Assembly: GCF_032118995.1 (NCBI RefSeq)
Contig: NC_092661.1
Span: 1,862,501-1,926,500 of the forward strand
Source of the DNA: Asterias amurensis
Lineage: Eukaryota; Echinodermata; Asteroidea; Forcipulatida; Asteriidae
Direction: 5' to 3'
DNA: 64,000 nucleotides
Under the pieces are notes generated by a model. It was not told the DNA's origin. It worked only from the letters and a program-made list of their open reading frames with translations, and did no database searches. Positions 1-11,700 of the stretch are shown here, piece after piece. Every line of letters begins with the position of its first letter. Within the stretch, counting starts at the first letter, position 1. A program made the translations under genes and the position numbers.

Positions 1-423
1 AAATTAAGTAATATTTGTACTATTATTGAAAATTTAAGTTTAGTGAAAACATGATGAATGAGTTTAACAATGTTACAAGTCCTGAAGAAGTGTTGATCCA
101 CAATCGTCAAAGACAGGTTCCTCTTTTTCCCATTCTGGAAATGTTTTGTTTCTAAATACTTCCCGGATTATCAAATAAACATTCGTGAACCAATATAAGG
201 ACTTGTGCTGTGTGGTTGGGTATTATATTAATTAAGGGAGAAGTGCTGTACGTATCTGTGGGTAAAGAAATGATAATGTGCATTGCTCCTTGTGTTACAG
301 AGATTACTGTGTGTTTAGTGTAGCACAAAGTTTAGGTAATGCAGCATTTGAAAGCTTACAATAAAGTTTAGATACGTTATTGACTCCCATAATGGCTAGC
401 ATGGCAGACAGTAGACTGTGCCC

Positions 424-452
424 CTGTCTTTATCCGCAAGGATAAAGACAGG
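424..452. repeat. Short perfect hairpin
   Basis: CTGTCTTTATCC, then GCAA, then GGATAAAGACAG. The flanking sequence recurs near 47694-47740, so it belongs to a dispersed repeat. Confidence 0.7.
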
Positions 453-727
453 TCCCTGCTACTCAGATCCAGTGATTCCATTGGATACAATGATATCAGT
501 GGATAAACGTGCACAGACAGTGACATGAGCTTTTAATAGATGCTCAAACAGTACACTCCTATCACGTCCGCGATAGAATTTGACTGCGTATTTCTATGTG
601 AAATGAATGAAGGTCAAAGGTGAAAGTACACGCCGGTCTGGAGGCCGGTCTCTGGCGTTACTCAAGAGCCTCAAAGTGTGACGTCAGATGTTCAGGCTAG
701 GCAGACAGTGACTTTGGTGCAAGGGTA

Positions 728-856
728 AGGTGGAACGCTAGGTGGCAGCAGACTTACCAGGTAAGTTTCCATTGTTTACGTAGTTCTGAGCGTGCACACA
801 CTACCGAGAACAGTGGATTTACCTGGTTAGTCTGCTGCCACCAAGCGTCCCAAAAA
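728..856. mobile_element. Small palindromic element, family C
   Basis: About 130 bp. Left end TGGAACGCTAGGTGGCAGCA, right end TGCTGCCACCAAGCGTCCCA. The left arm contains CTAGGTGGCAG, which fits the CTCF core pattern. Confidence 0.8.
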
Positions 857-1504
857 TACCCAAATAGGGCAATAATTTACAGTAAATTACCTGAAATTTC
901 ACAATTCAAGCAAAGAAAGATCAAAGTTTTTGTGTTTTCTAAAATGGAGCTGACGACATGGAAAAAGAGAAGAAGTGATGGTTGGCATATTGAATAACAC
1001 TTTAAGGGGAACTTTTAGTTCTAACACAGTGTTTATTTTACAATTGGTGGTAAAACATCGAACAGTACTGCTCAGAAGTTTTTTTCATCAGCTTGTTTCC
1101 CACAATCACAGGAGATACATATTTTAGTTTTACCGCAGATTTCCTTTGATTAAAAAGGATTGATTAATCAGAAATGTTTATTCCGGGCTTTGATGACAAT
1201 CTTATTGATGATATCAATGTTCCTAAGACATGTAAGAGGGGCTCTAAGATCAAATTCAGTGCTGTGATGAACTCATTTCCCGATAGATAGAGTCCTTTTA
1301 TGTAATTGCGGGGAAAATATGTGTCTATTAAAAGGGTGCAAAAAACTGCCATTCGATTTGACTTCCTTCCAAGTACAAAACTTGTTCCAAAAACATTGAG
1401 AAAGACTCCGAAAGGGTAAAATTCTATTCGGAGTAACTGTATATCAAATAAGTTTGTATTTGAAAGTGCAGCTAGAGATTTGAGAACTGTTTTCACCAAT
1501 TGGA

Positions 1505-1638
1505 GACTTTGGAACGCTAGGTGGCAGCAGACTTACCAGGTCAATTTCCATTGTTAACGTAGTTCTGAGCATGCGCACATTACCAAGAACAATGGATTTT
1601 ACCTGGCAAGTCTGCTGCCACCAAGAGTCCCAAAAGTC
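1505..1638. mobile_element. Family C element
   Basis: Ends GACTTTGGAACGCTAGG and CCAAGAGTCCCAAAAGTC. The interior has GAGCATGCGCA, close to an NRF-1 site. Confidence 0.8.
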
Positions 1639-2701
1639 GCCCATTATAAAGACTCTATCGAACCAGAGCTGCCAACATTTGTTTTGTTGCGATCAGGGCG
1701 ACTTTGCACACAAATTTAAAGAGATATTTAGAATCTAATTCAACACAATGGAAAAAGTTTCCACAATCATGGAGATTTTCAAATCTTTGGATCAAAACAT
1801 GGAAATAGTTTCAGGGAACTTCCTTTACAAACAGGGAGAGTTGGCAACTCTGAAATGATAGCACAAAATGTGCGTCCTGAATTTGACCTTTGACCCCCTC
1901 TCTTAGAGAGTTGTGAGTGCTTAGTTCTACTATGTCGGGGTACCACTACTGTCAGTGTTTACTGTACGTGTTTTGTTGTTGTTTATTTTTTCTCAAAATG
2001 TTGATGAACCTTTTGTTTGGTAACCTCACGCATTGCATGATCTTCGAGCTTCTTGGGTAATGTAGCAAGGTATGCCTGGCATAAAGAAGAGAAAGTCCAC
2101 AGCACATCACATGTAGCATCACCACAAGGAGAAAATTATTATCATTATAATTTGGGAGGCTAATCATCCCTTTACTAAAACAAATTAGACGGGCTGACGC
2201 AGAAAGCAATGACAATGCCCCTTCAGCTTTATCTGTGGGCCGAGGGGTTAAAAGTAAGTTTTACTCCCCAATTTTTCATATGCCATAACGTGTTATCACC
2301 ACTAGTGTTTATAGTAGCATATGCCTTAATTTAGCTGTCTTGGCGTCAGTGTTTTTTTCTTAAAGTGGTCAATTAGAAGAGGGCATTGACGTTCAAAAAT
2401 TGTTTGTGCAAAAGTGTCAAGACAGAAAACCAACACAAAATATACATAAATTATATTTGAATCCCTCAAAAAAGGAACAGAGTTATCCAAAACACCAAAG
2501 ATAAGAAACAATCCTTGCAAGAATTTAACAGAAAACGTACAAATGAAAGAAAAATACCAAAATAAGGCTGTGTACGAGTAGGCGGCAACATTGCCAAGTC
2601 ATCATGCGATGAAGAATAAATAGGACATCCTCAGTAATAGCTGAAGTCGCTTATTTGGATACAGCCTTGTAAACACAAAATCACAAGATACCAACAACCT
2701 A

Positions 2702-2879
2702 AGGCCTGGTTCATACTTCATGCAAATGCGATACAAACTTTGTCATCATAAATTTCCAACGAATAATTCGCATCAGGTGACTTGTGCTCAACTCCTGCGA
2801 ATCATTCGCTGTGAAGACAGCCATGTGACGTAGAAATTCGCTTCACAATTGCCTTCGCAGGAAGTATGAACCGGGCTGT
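2702..2879. mobile_element. Short inverted-repeat element near the left edge
   Basis: GCCTGGTTCATACTTCATGC at the left and, inverted, GCCCGGTTCATACTTCCTGC at the right, about 178 bp. No coding capacity. Confidence 0.7.
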
Positions 2880-3077
2880 AGGCTACACTCTCAGCCAAAA
2901 TGCGTGGGCTACCCATTCCTTATGTTACGTTACAAAAGCCATTCCCCGTCCAATTCCCCCATACAATAAACATTCCCCCCCCTCCCCCGCTCAATGTTGA
3001 CTGGAATGCAGAATACCGTGCAACAATGAGAACCAACATTGAAAGAGGGCAAGGGATGGGGGGGGGGGCCAAAGAGA

Positions 3078-3160
3078 TATGCCCGGATTGTGGATAGCCC
3101 AGTTGATGGAGTAACCAGCAGTCAAAGGTTCAATTCCTGCTCTAGTAAACTAGTTCATCC
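3078..3160 (+). mobile_element. tRNA-like SINE fragment
   Basis: GATAGCCCAGTTGATGGAGT and GGTTCAATTCC at tRNA-like spacing; no paired acceptor stem. Ends next to dynein exon 23. Confidence 0.4.
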
Positions 3161-3188
3161 CAAAATGAAATGTCTTTTTAAATCTCAC

Positions 3189-6100
3189 CTTCAACGCAGC
3201 TCTCTGACTGATGATAGTGTGAGCCCACAGCGGGATGTCTTGAGCCATCCTCAAGATCACCTGCACTGCCTTGTTGACCGTCTGCTGGACATCATCCAGG
3301 CTGGGACGTAGCACGATAGTCGGGATGGACAGTACGATGTTGGCCATGAACAGAGGCACCTTAGCGTCTTCGTTCTCCTGGGGGCCCTGGGTGTACTTGC
3401 TGGCCGAGGTCTGAAGACGACGCTTGATGGAGTCCAGGGATAGGCGGGTGCCTTGGTGAAGAATTAAACAAACAAGATGGTTAGAAGTGGGTACAAGGAC
3501 CATCTCTCACACGCTTTGAACTATTCTCTTGAAGGGGGCTGGAAATTTTCACAACAAAACACAGTACCAAGCCGAGCATAAAGTAAGAGGTAAATCACAA
3601 AAAAAAATTCCACAATAGAATTATCAGCGGCGGTCAGTTTGGAGTAGCGGTGTCTTGTCTTGCCTTTTACATTTGGGACCCCAGTTCGAATAACACCGGC
3701 GGCACTATGTGGATTGGGTTTTCAGTCCCAATAACTGCTAGAGTTTTTACCTGGAGAAATTCTCTTTGGCTTTCCTCCCACACCTAAAACTGAAACTTCT
3801 TTAATGCCTTCTCCCCTTGCCAAGTTGCTGAGCAGGCTTTGACGAGAATCAACATAGATGCATCATAAATGTTATTATATTAATTTTGGTTTTTACCCAT
3901 ACACCGATGTGTGTTAGCGCTGTATACTCAGTACTTTCCCGAGCCGAGTACTGAGTATACAGCGCTAACACACATCGGTGTATGGGTAAAAAAAAAAATA
4001 AAAAAAATTGATATTCTTTATCCCCGATGCAGATTTAACATCTCTTATAAACATGATAAATGTTTTTCTTAAACTTTCTCCTATGGAATCACATCAAGGC
4101 AAGGATTGCAAAATAGTTAGAGCCCTTTATGGTATAATAAGGATCAGTAGTTACTAATGTTATAGAGTACAGGAAACAAGACTTACATTTGATGAGGGCG
4201 TCAGTATTCCTCTGACTGAAGCTTCCAAGCATAGCATAGAAGCTACAGGGGAGGCATTCCAGACAACGTTTATGCTTGGAGTCCGGTGTGAGGCAGGGAT
4301 AGTTGTCATGGAGGTTACAGCGCTCGCTCTCCTTCAAGTTGTTCTTGAGGGTGTCGACGAGATCTTGAACCGCCTTCTCGACGGCCTGGCTTTGTCTGTC
4401 GAGAAATTAAAACTTGATCAAGTCTTTTTAAAAAAAAAAAGGTTTGTTTAACAATTTTGGAACATCATCATCAGCAGTACCAAAGAAGTAGATCACAGAA
4501 CAGTTTTTCATCATGTAGGTTTTCCTCCAACATCTTAAACTGAAAATTACTTTCTTGTCTTCTCTGCTTTGGGTTCTTGGCTAGTACAGTGATTAAGTTT
4601 GCTTTTCTAAGAGTCCTTGGCTTCACAAACGAGGGACCAATTTCATAGAGCTGCTTAAGCACACCATAAGTTGCTAAGCACAACAAAATGATGCTTACCA
4701 GAAAAAGGCTACCAGCCAAGCTATCATGTCACAATTGTGACTAGTTGTGACTAGTAACTTGTAACTAGTACCCTTCTCGTTTCTACTGAATAGACAAATA
4801 CTACGCAACATTTTTTGCTTAAACAGCTCTGCGAAATTGGGCCCAGAATAAATTAAATGATCTCAGATAAAATTTTGATTATTGATTTTCCTTCTCTATA
4901 CCTTGAGAGCTGCTCGCAAGCTTCCTTGCAAGTCTTTTCAGTGTTGGCCAAGAAGTCCTTCGTTGATGTCGGCTCAGCCTCTGGCAGGACACACAGCGCC
5001 GTGCAGGACATATCCTTCAGTACCTGGTCGATGCGGCAGTCAAGTAGATCAGAAATCTGCTTGGTCAGGTGCTCTAGGAAGCCCAGCTCCTTGTAGGTGT
5101 TTGAAATATCTGTTGAGGAAACGGTAATGTGGTTTTGGAAAAAGGTTTTATTACAGGGTATGGAGTGTGGTGAAGAGTGTCGTCAATTATAGTTTTCCGC
5201 CTTCAGCTCCCCTTTACCCACAGAACTCGACACCAACTTCATTATCTAACAATCCAGGCATCACAATCTCATTCAGATTGTAATCCTTCATTCGCACCAA
5301 TCCAACCTGGAAGAGGTTCAGGTTAAGGTTTCAGGTTTATTTTCCATACCATTAGGTAGTACATGAACAATGTATTGAAAACTTATTATCCAAGCATAAT
5401 AATAACAGAGGTCACAGACAAGACGCCTCAGCTTGCACAAGGTTTGGCCTTTCTCAAAAACAATATATCAAAATCTGAAATCTGAAATATAAATATGAAG
5501 TTACAATCATGACCGGATCTCGTTGAAACCAGTGACAACAGTCAAGGTTTTTTGGGGCCAGTGGACCTTAAATATAATTTTGGATTAAAATCTTGGATTG
5601 ATTTTTAGTCCACGATCATGACGATGATGAGCATGGGGTTTGCTTACATTGGTCAAGGCTGAGGGAAGTCCAGTTGAGACTTGTTAGTCCGGGTTTCAGA
5701 GCATCCTCAACGCGACGTCTGAATGGAGACATCAGGGGAAGCACCAAGTTGGGAATGGTGGCCACGATGCGGTCATACTCTCTCAGTAACTCAACCAACC
5801 TGAGGAATCAAACCAAACAAGTTTATTAAAGGTAGGGTTTTCCTTTTTTCTTTGTGGCCTATTTCACTACATTGCAGGAGATAAGCCCGGGGTATTGACC
5901 CAACTCACCTGACGTCATCATCGAATAATCTTTTAATCGCCATACTAGTGGGCAATGTCACTGTCAGTGAAGTGCGCATTTTAGGCGATGTGGCGTTAAC
6001 ACGTAAACCCATTGACTACCAAAATAATGAGCGTGGCACAGTCGCGGCGTGTGATGTGCGTGCGACGTGCATGCAAGGGGTCAATACCAAATTGATGGGG

Positions 6101-8680
6101 TAGATCAGGGGTAAAGCTATCCTAGTGTGAAAGGGTCAGCCTTGATTCCCCGTGGATGCCCCCAGGAAATGAACGAGTGAAAAGGGCTTTCCAGAGAATA
6201 CAGGGTCCAATTGCATGGCTCTGCCGCCGAATTCTGCACTGATGATCACCATTCTTTGCTCGATGAATTTCTGCACTACCCTTGTAAGTGTAGAATGCCT
6301 AGTAACATGGAGACAGGCCAAAATTCCCACCGACCCATGAAATAGGCTTCACGTAAGCGCAGAATTCCCTGCTTCCATTAGTGCCTGATTCTTTGCTTGC
6401 GGTAAACAGTACCATGTAATTGGGTCCTGGTAATGTGTTGTTCCACTACACAGCTCTGCATGGATCAACACAGGCGGTCAAATATTTTTAAGACTACTAC
6501 CAAGATGACTTACGCCACATAGTTAGCCTTGATTTCAGCTTCCTTTAGAATCAAGACCCCGGCAGAATCCGGCACCTCCAGATTCATCTTGCTGAGATAT
6601 TTAGCCTCAGCGATCAGCTCCAACACTTGAGGGTCAAAGTTCACAAAGAGCTCCTTGGTCTCCGGATGGCGCACCAAGAGGGAAGAGTTGAGGCCGGAGC
6701 GGATGGTGTCAACAGCGCGGAACCAACCTCTGTGGTAGAGAAGCTGAAAAGAATCGAAAACAGATTTGGTAACGATAAAATTAAGTTTTTTATTTTTTTT
6801 TTTACACCCATTTTAGACAGGTGTGCCAGAGTCGCGCGGAACCAAATAGAATAGGAGCCACTTTAAGTCCATTAAATTAAATTTTGGTTTCAGACAGGCG
6901 AACTGTACATAACATTTACATTGGCTCAGCTCATGAAAAGATCGACGTCTGAAACCAAGGCGCTATAGAGTTGTTCGGAATAACTACATGTATATCAGTC
7001 AATTTTTCAGACGTCACACTTTTCTGTTCTTGGTTCGGCTAGGTCAGGGCACCTGTCTAAAATGGTTGTTACATACAAATCCTGCTGTACGTCTTCGTTC
7101 TACCCCAAATCCTTTAAAAGAACCCAGTCAGCTTCCCTTGTTTAATATTTGCCTTTTCTTTTTTTAGACATTTCAGTCAGTGTTGGTCAAGCAACTTTAA
7201 AAAACATCTAATTTTTCTCACCTCATACTCCAACAGAACTGCAGCCATCTTGTTGAAGTTCCTGATGATTTTCTTTGCTTCTTGAGTCTGTAGAAAAAAA
7301 ACATATCAACGAATTTTAAACAAATGCCAAAATTTTGCCGTGAACAGGGAGAAAGAGAGCAGAACCCACAAAATGCAAGGGGTAGTTATTTAGAAGACAA
7401 AGGGGGAAGGGGGGAGAGAAATGGGCCTGGTTAAACCACCAAAATTTGGAAACACAAAGGACACAATTTTTCCTATATTCAGTATTATATTTAAAACAAC
7501 CTATATGACCCCACCTTTAACAGGTATGATTATCTGGTCCTTGGAAAAAAAGTAGGAACATTTGGGGCTGACCTAAATGTACATGCCTTGGAAGACTTTT
7601 CAGCCGTGAATATAACAAAAACTGATTTATCCAGGGGTACCCAAACATTTGATGAACAGACTAAAGTAGAAAGTCTGTTTTAAAGATAATGAGTAGGGTA
7701 GATGGCCTTAGCTTTCGATCCCAACCGGACCTTCTTCAGAGGCACAAAAAAGTACAAACAAATACATATTCATTCATAGATAATAAGATTGGCAAGGGAT
7801 TAATGGAAGGACCCAGAAAAAAAGGCGGAAAAATTACACCCAATCAAAGTTTCTATTTCAGAAACAGTTGCCCTGTTTTAAAGAGTATCAATAAAACTTA
7901 CCCTCAGAACCTCTGGCTTTCTCTTGAAGGCCCTCATGGGCGTGTCGATCTTACGATACAGCTGCCTTGCCCAGGTGATCTTGCCCGCCACCGGGGGCAT
8001 GTTACGCATCACCGGGGGGTCATCCTTCCCCTTCTGGTACAGTTTGCGCACCGACTCCAAGTCACGCCCGTAGTTTATCAACACACGCATGTACTTGTCG
8101 GTCAGGTTGAGGTGGGAGCTGGAAATCTTCTCGAATTTGGAGAGGAGGTCTAAGGCCTTATCGGTCTGTCGAGATAAGTTGTTTCATTGAAAGTGAATTC
8201 CTGAACCATTTACTTTTTGGTTCTAAGGATCATGTGAACCGTTTGTGAGTAAGAGTTGCAAATAGATTGTCCTTAAATTAAATGGAACAATTTTGGAAAG
8301 CTTAAAACAATTTTTCTTTTTATAGGGTCAAGTTTGAATACTGTGATCATGGTTTGATGGTAGTCCTTACAAACTTTCCGATGTGCTTGATTTTTTTTTG
8401 GAAATTTCCTTCTGGAAAATTAGCCTTACATTTCTTATGTCTCATCACTATACGCAGACATAATTATTTATAATTTGTTTCCCAAAACAACAAAATGTCA
8501 GGAAAATCATTAAAAAACAGAAATCCTTGTTTTTTTTACTGTCATGAGTTGATATTATCAACCTTGCAATTGCAAGGGTCGTGGGTTTGAATCCCACCCG
8601 AGTAACATGCCTGTGATGTTTTTTCACAGAACTCGGGAAAGTAATGAGTATACAGTGCTTACACACATCGGTGTATGGAT

Positions 8681-8715
<35 letters not shown>

Positions 8716-11700
8716 AACAACCTTGCATTACTGTTTGTTAATTCATCTTTGTACATGAAATGTCTAATACACTTTTGGGTTTTTTTTTGCATCTTAAAAA
8801 ATAAAAATGGTTTTACTGAACAAACAAATAAATAAATACACAAACAAAAAACAAATACTTACGGTTAGTTGTTTGTCAAACCATGAATCCACGAAACCTT
8901 GCAGCTGTGAGTGCAGGCTGTCCATCAGAGAACGGAACTCAATATAGTCAACATCAAACTGAGAATACAAAATAAAGAAAATTATTGCTGATTGGCTTCC
9001 TAGAAACCTGCGCTAAACAAATTTTACATTTCTGTATACGAGGTAATAATATAAGTTATCACACAAGGGCGAGTGGATTACGGAAAAATATAGCGCGTCT
9101 GCGTCCCATGAGTTGGATATGGGACGCAGACGTGCTATATTTTCCGTATTTCCATGAGCGCGCGTGAGATAGCGTATTTATCTTCAAGCAAACTTGGCAC
9201 GTTACATAGAACACACAATACGCATGGTAGTGCAATGTAGGTTTTTATCACCACTCCGTTCTGCGAATCTGATTGGAGAATTAGCCCGTACTTGAAGATG
9301 ATAATAATAATGACGTCTTCTATAGTGTCGTGGCCGAGCGGTTAAGAGCACCGAATTCAAACTCTGGTGTTTCTGATCAGCAGAGTGTGGGTTCGAATCC
9401 CCAGCCGTGACACTGTGTCCTTGAGCAAGACACTTAACCACTGCTTCGTCCTTCGGATGGGACGTTAAGCCATACTCAGCGCCTTGAGTACCTTGTTTGG
9501 TAGATACATGCGCTATATAAGACTTCTATATTGTTATTATTGTTATTATTATCCAATGTCTAGGGAATGTTACTGAAATGTTTGGAAAAAGATGAGTATT
9601 AATGTTTATTGTCTGGATGGCTCTGATGGAATATTATTAACTGTTCTCACCTCTCCTTTGCGATGGTCGAGTACATCATAACTCTTCTTCTTGTAGGTGG
9701 CAGTGATGCCTTGGAATCGGATTAAGATGGAGTCAATTCCTTCGATCTTTACCTCTCCCAGTGAGCTCATACTCTCCATGGTGTTTACCATGTCAGAGAT
9801 GCGCTCAAGACGCTTGCAGAACGTGTCAAACTTGCCGAAGATGTAGTTCTCACTGCAGAAACAAGTCAGTTACATGTACAATCTGATTAATATTTATGGC
9901 AAATAATTTTGATAAATTGTAGCCACATACATAACTGTTTCAGCTGAATAGCTGAGTGATACCCATGTAAACGTGATAGCCAAAATCGGTTAAGTGTAGC
10001 CCTAACCTTGAATTTGCAGTCCGCCTTAGATGTTGCAATTTGTTTAAAGACACTGGACACTATTGGTAATTGTCAAAGACCAGTCTTCTCACTTGGTGTA
10101 TCTCAACATATGCATTCAAAATAACAAACCTGTACAAATTTGAGCTCAATTGGTCGTCAAAGTTGCGAGATAATAACGAAGAAAAAAAGCACCCTTGTCA
10201 CACGAACTTGTGTGCTGTTAGATGGTTGATTTTGAGACCTCAAGTTCTAAATCTGAGGTCTCAAAATCAAATTCGTGGAAAATTACTTCTTTCTTGACAA
10301 CTATGTCACTTCAGAGGGAGCCATTTCTCACAATGTTTTAAACTGTCAACCTCTCCCCGTTACTCGTCACCAAGTATTAAGGTGTTATGCTAATAAGTAT
10401 TTTTGAGTAATTACCAATAGTGTGCACTGCCTTTAAAGATCACTTTTTAAGTATGTAAATATCAATTTGACTAGATTATAACATTTTGTATTATTTATTT
10501 GGAACAACTGTGTTTTCTGCAATATTTATAAAGCGTATTACGTTAATTGATTGACCTGATGTTAAGTGATCTCTCACAACAAAAAATTACACAAAAGACT
10601 TCCAGCCGTACCTGAACTCAAACTGCCTCTCCTCTGGAGTTTCCTTCAATCTCTCCTTTGTCTTATGGAAACATTTCTGGTACTCATCGTTCAGATAAAT
10701 ACAGTCATTCAATCTCTTCAGCAAGTCAGATCTAAAAAAATATAAAAAAATAAAAAGCAAAGATAAAAGTAAAAATCTTGAAAACAAACAGATTCTATAA
10801 ACTCTAAAAAAATACAATTTTAATGATATAATTATAATAATAACAAAGTCTAATATAGCGCACGTATCTACCAAACAAGGTATTCAAGGCACTTAGTATT
10901 TACAAATTTCCAGAAAGGTAGGTAATTGCAGTGATGAATTTTGAGACCCAATTAGTTAGCACCTTATAAGGGTTTACAAGGTGCTACGGCGCATACAGCA
11001 GCCACAGCCAGGAACACCGGGGCAAACCCCTTCTCTTTTTCGATAAGTGCACTGGGTTCTTTTACATTCGTTACACAACACATGGGACCAACGACTTTCT
11101 GTCCCATCCGAAGGACGAAGGTTAAGTGTCTTGCTTAAGGACACAAGTGTCACTGCTGGGGATTCGAACCCACACTCTGCTGATCAGAAACACCAGAGTT
11201 TGAATTCGGTAATCTTAACCGCTCGGCCACGATACGTCCACTAAATTTTACAGTTCAATTAAAATGTAACTGTCTTTTTGCTAATTTATATTTGTTTTGT
11301 CGCTTTCTGCTGTTGTACATGTTTTAACTCTTTTTTTGTTTAAATTAAACTAGGGTCAAACAAATAATAATAATTGTATACTCAGTGTTCACCATACTTC
11401 AGTGTTCATACCAGTTTATATCAACAAAACAATAACAAAACTTATATCAAGTATAGGTCCACTAAATAATTCCCTTAGAACTGGGCCAATCAAATTGCAA
11501 TTAAGACTGTTATTTAATAAAGTCAAGACTAATAAAAAAAAGGAGGTCTAATAAAAAAAAGGAGGTCTACTGTTTACAACAAAGAGCTTGACCAAACAAA
11601 ACCCAGGCTCGTCTTTAGTGAACATCCGTTCAGCTTGTTGTGACCATGCAGAACACTGGGAAAGCCAGGTTTGGAAGGTTAAGCAATTAAGTAAACAGCA

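Larger units (their letters stand above)
1..3188. other. Left-edge region, probably dynein intron 23
   Basis: No further dynein exon is visible, and exon 23 ends in a good donor, so this is probably intron. It holds the hairpin at 424, two family C elements, the element at 2702, and C/G runs near 2975 and 3060. The rest shows nothing I recognise. Confidence 0.6.

Noticed and set aside
7689-8153. A 154-codon plus-strand frame
   Set aside because: Mostly antisense to dynein exon 17, which has strong protein similarity on the minus strand.
9326-9415. A functional tRNA-Leu gene
   Set aside because: Box A and B are good, but the acceptor stem pairs only partly and a SINE body with a repeat tail follows.
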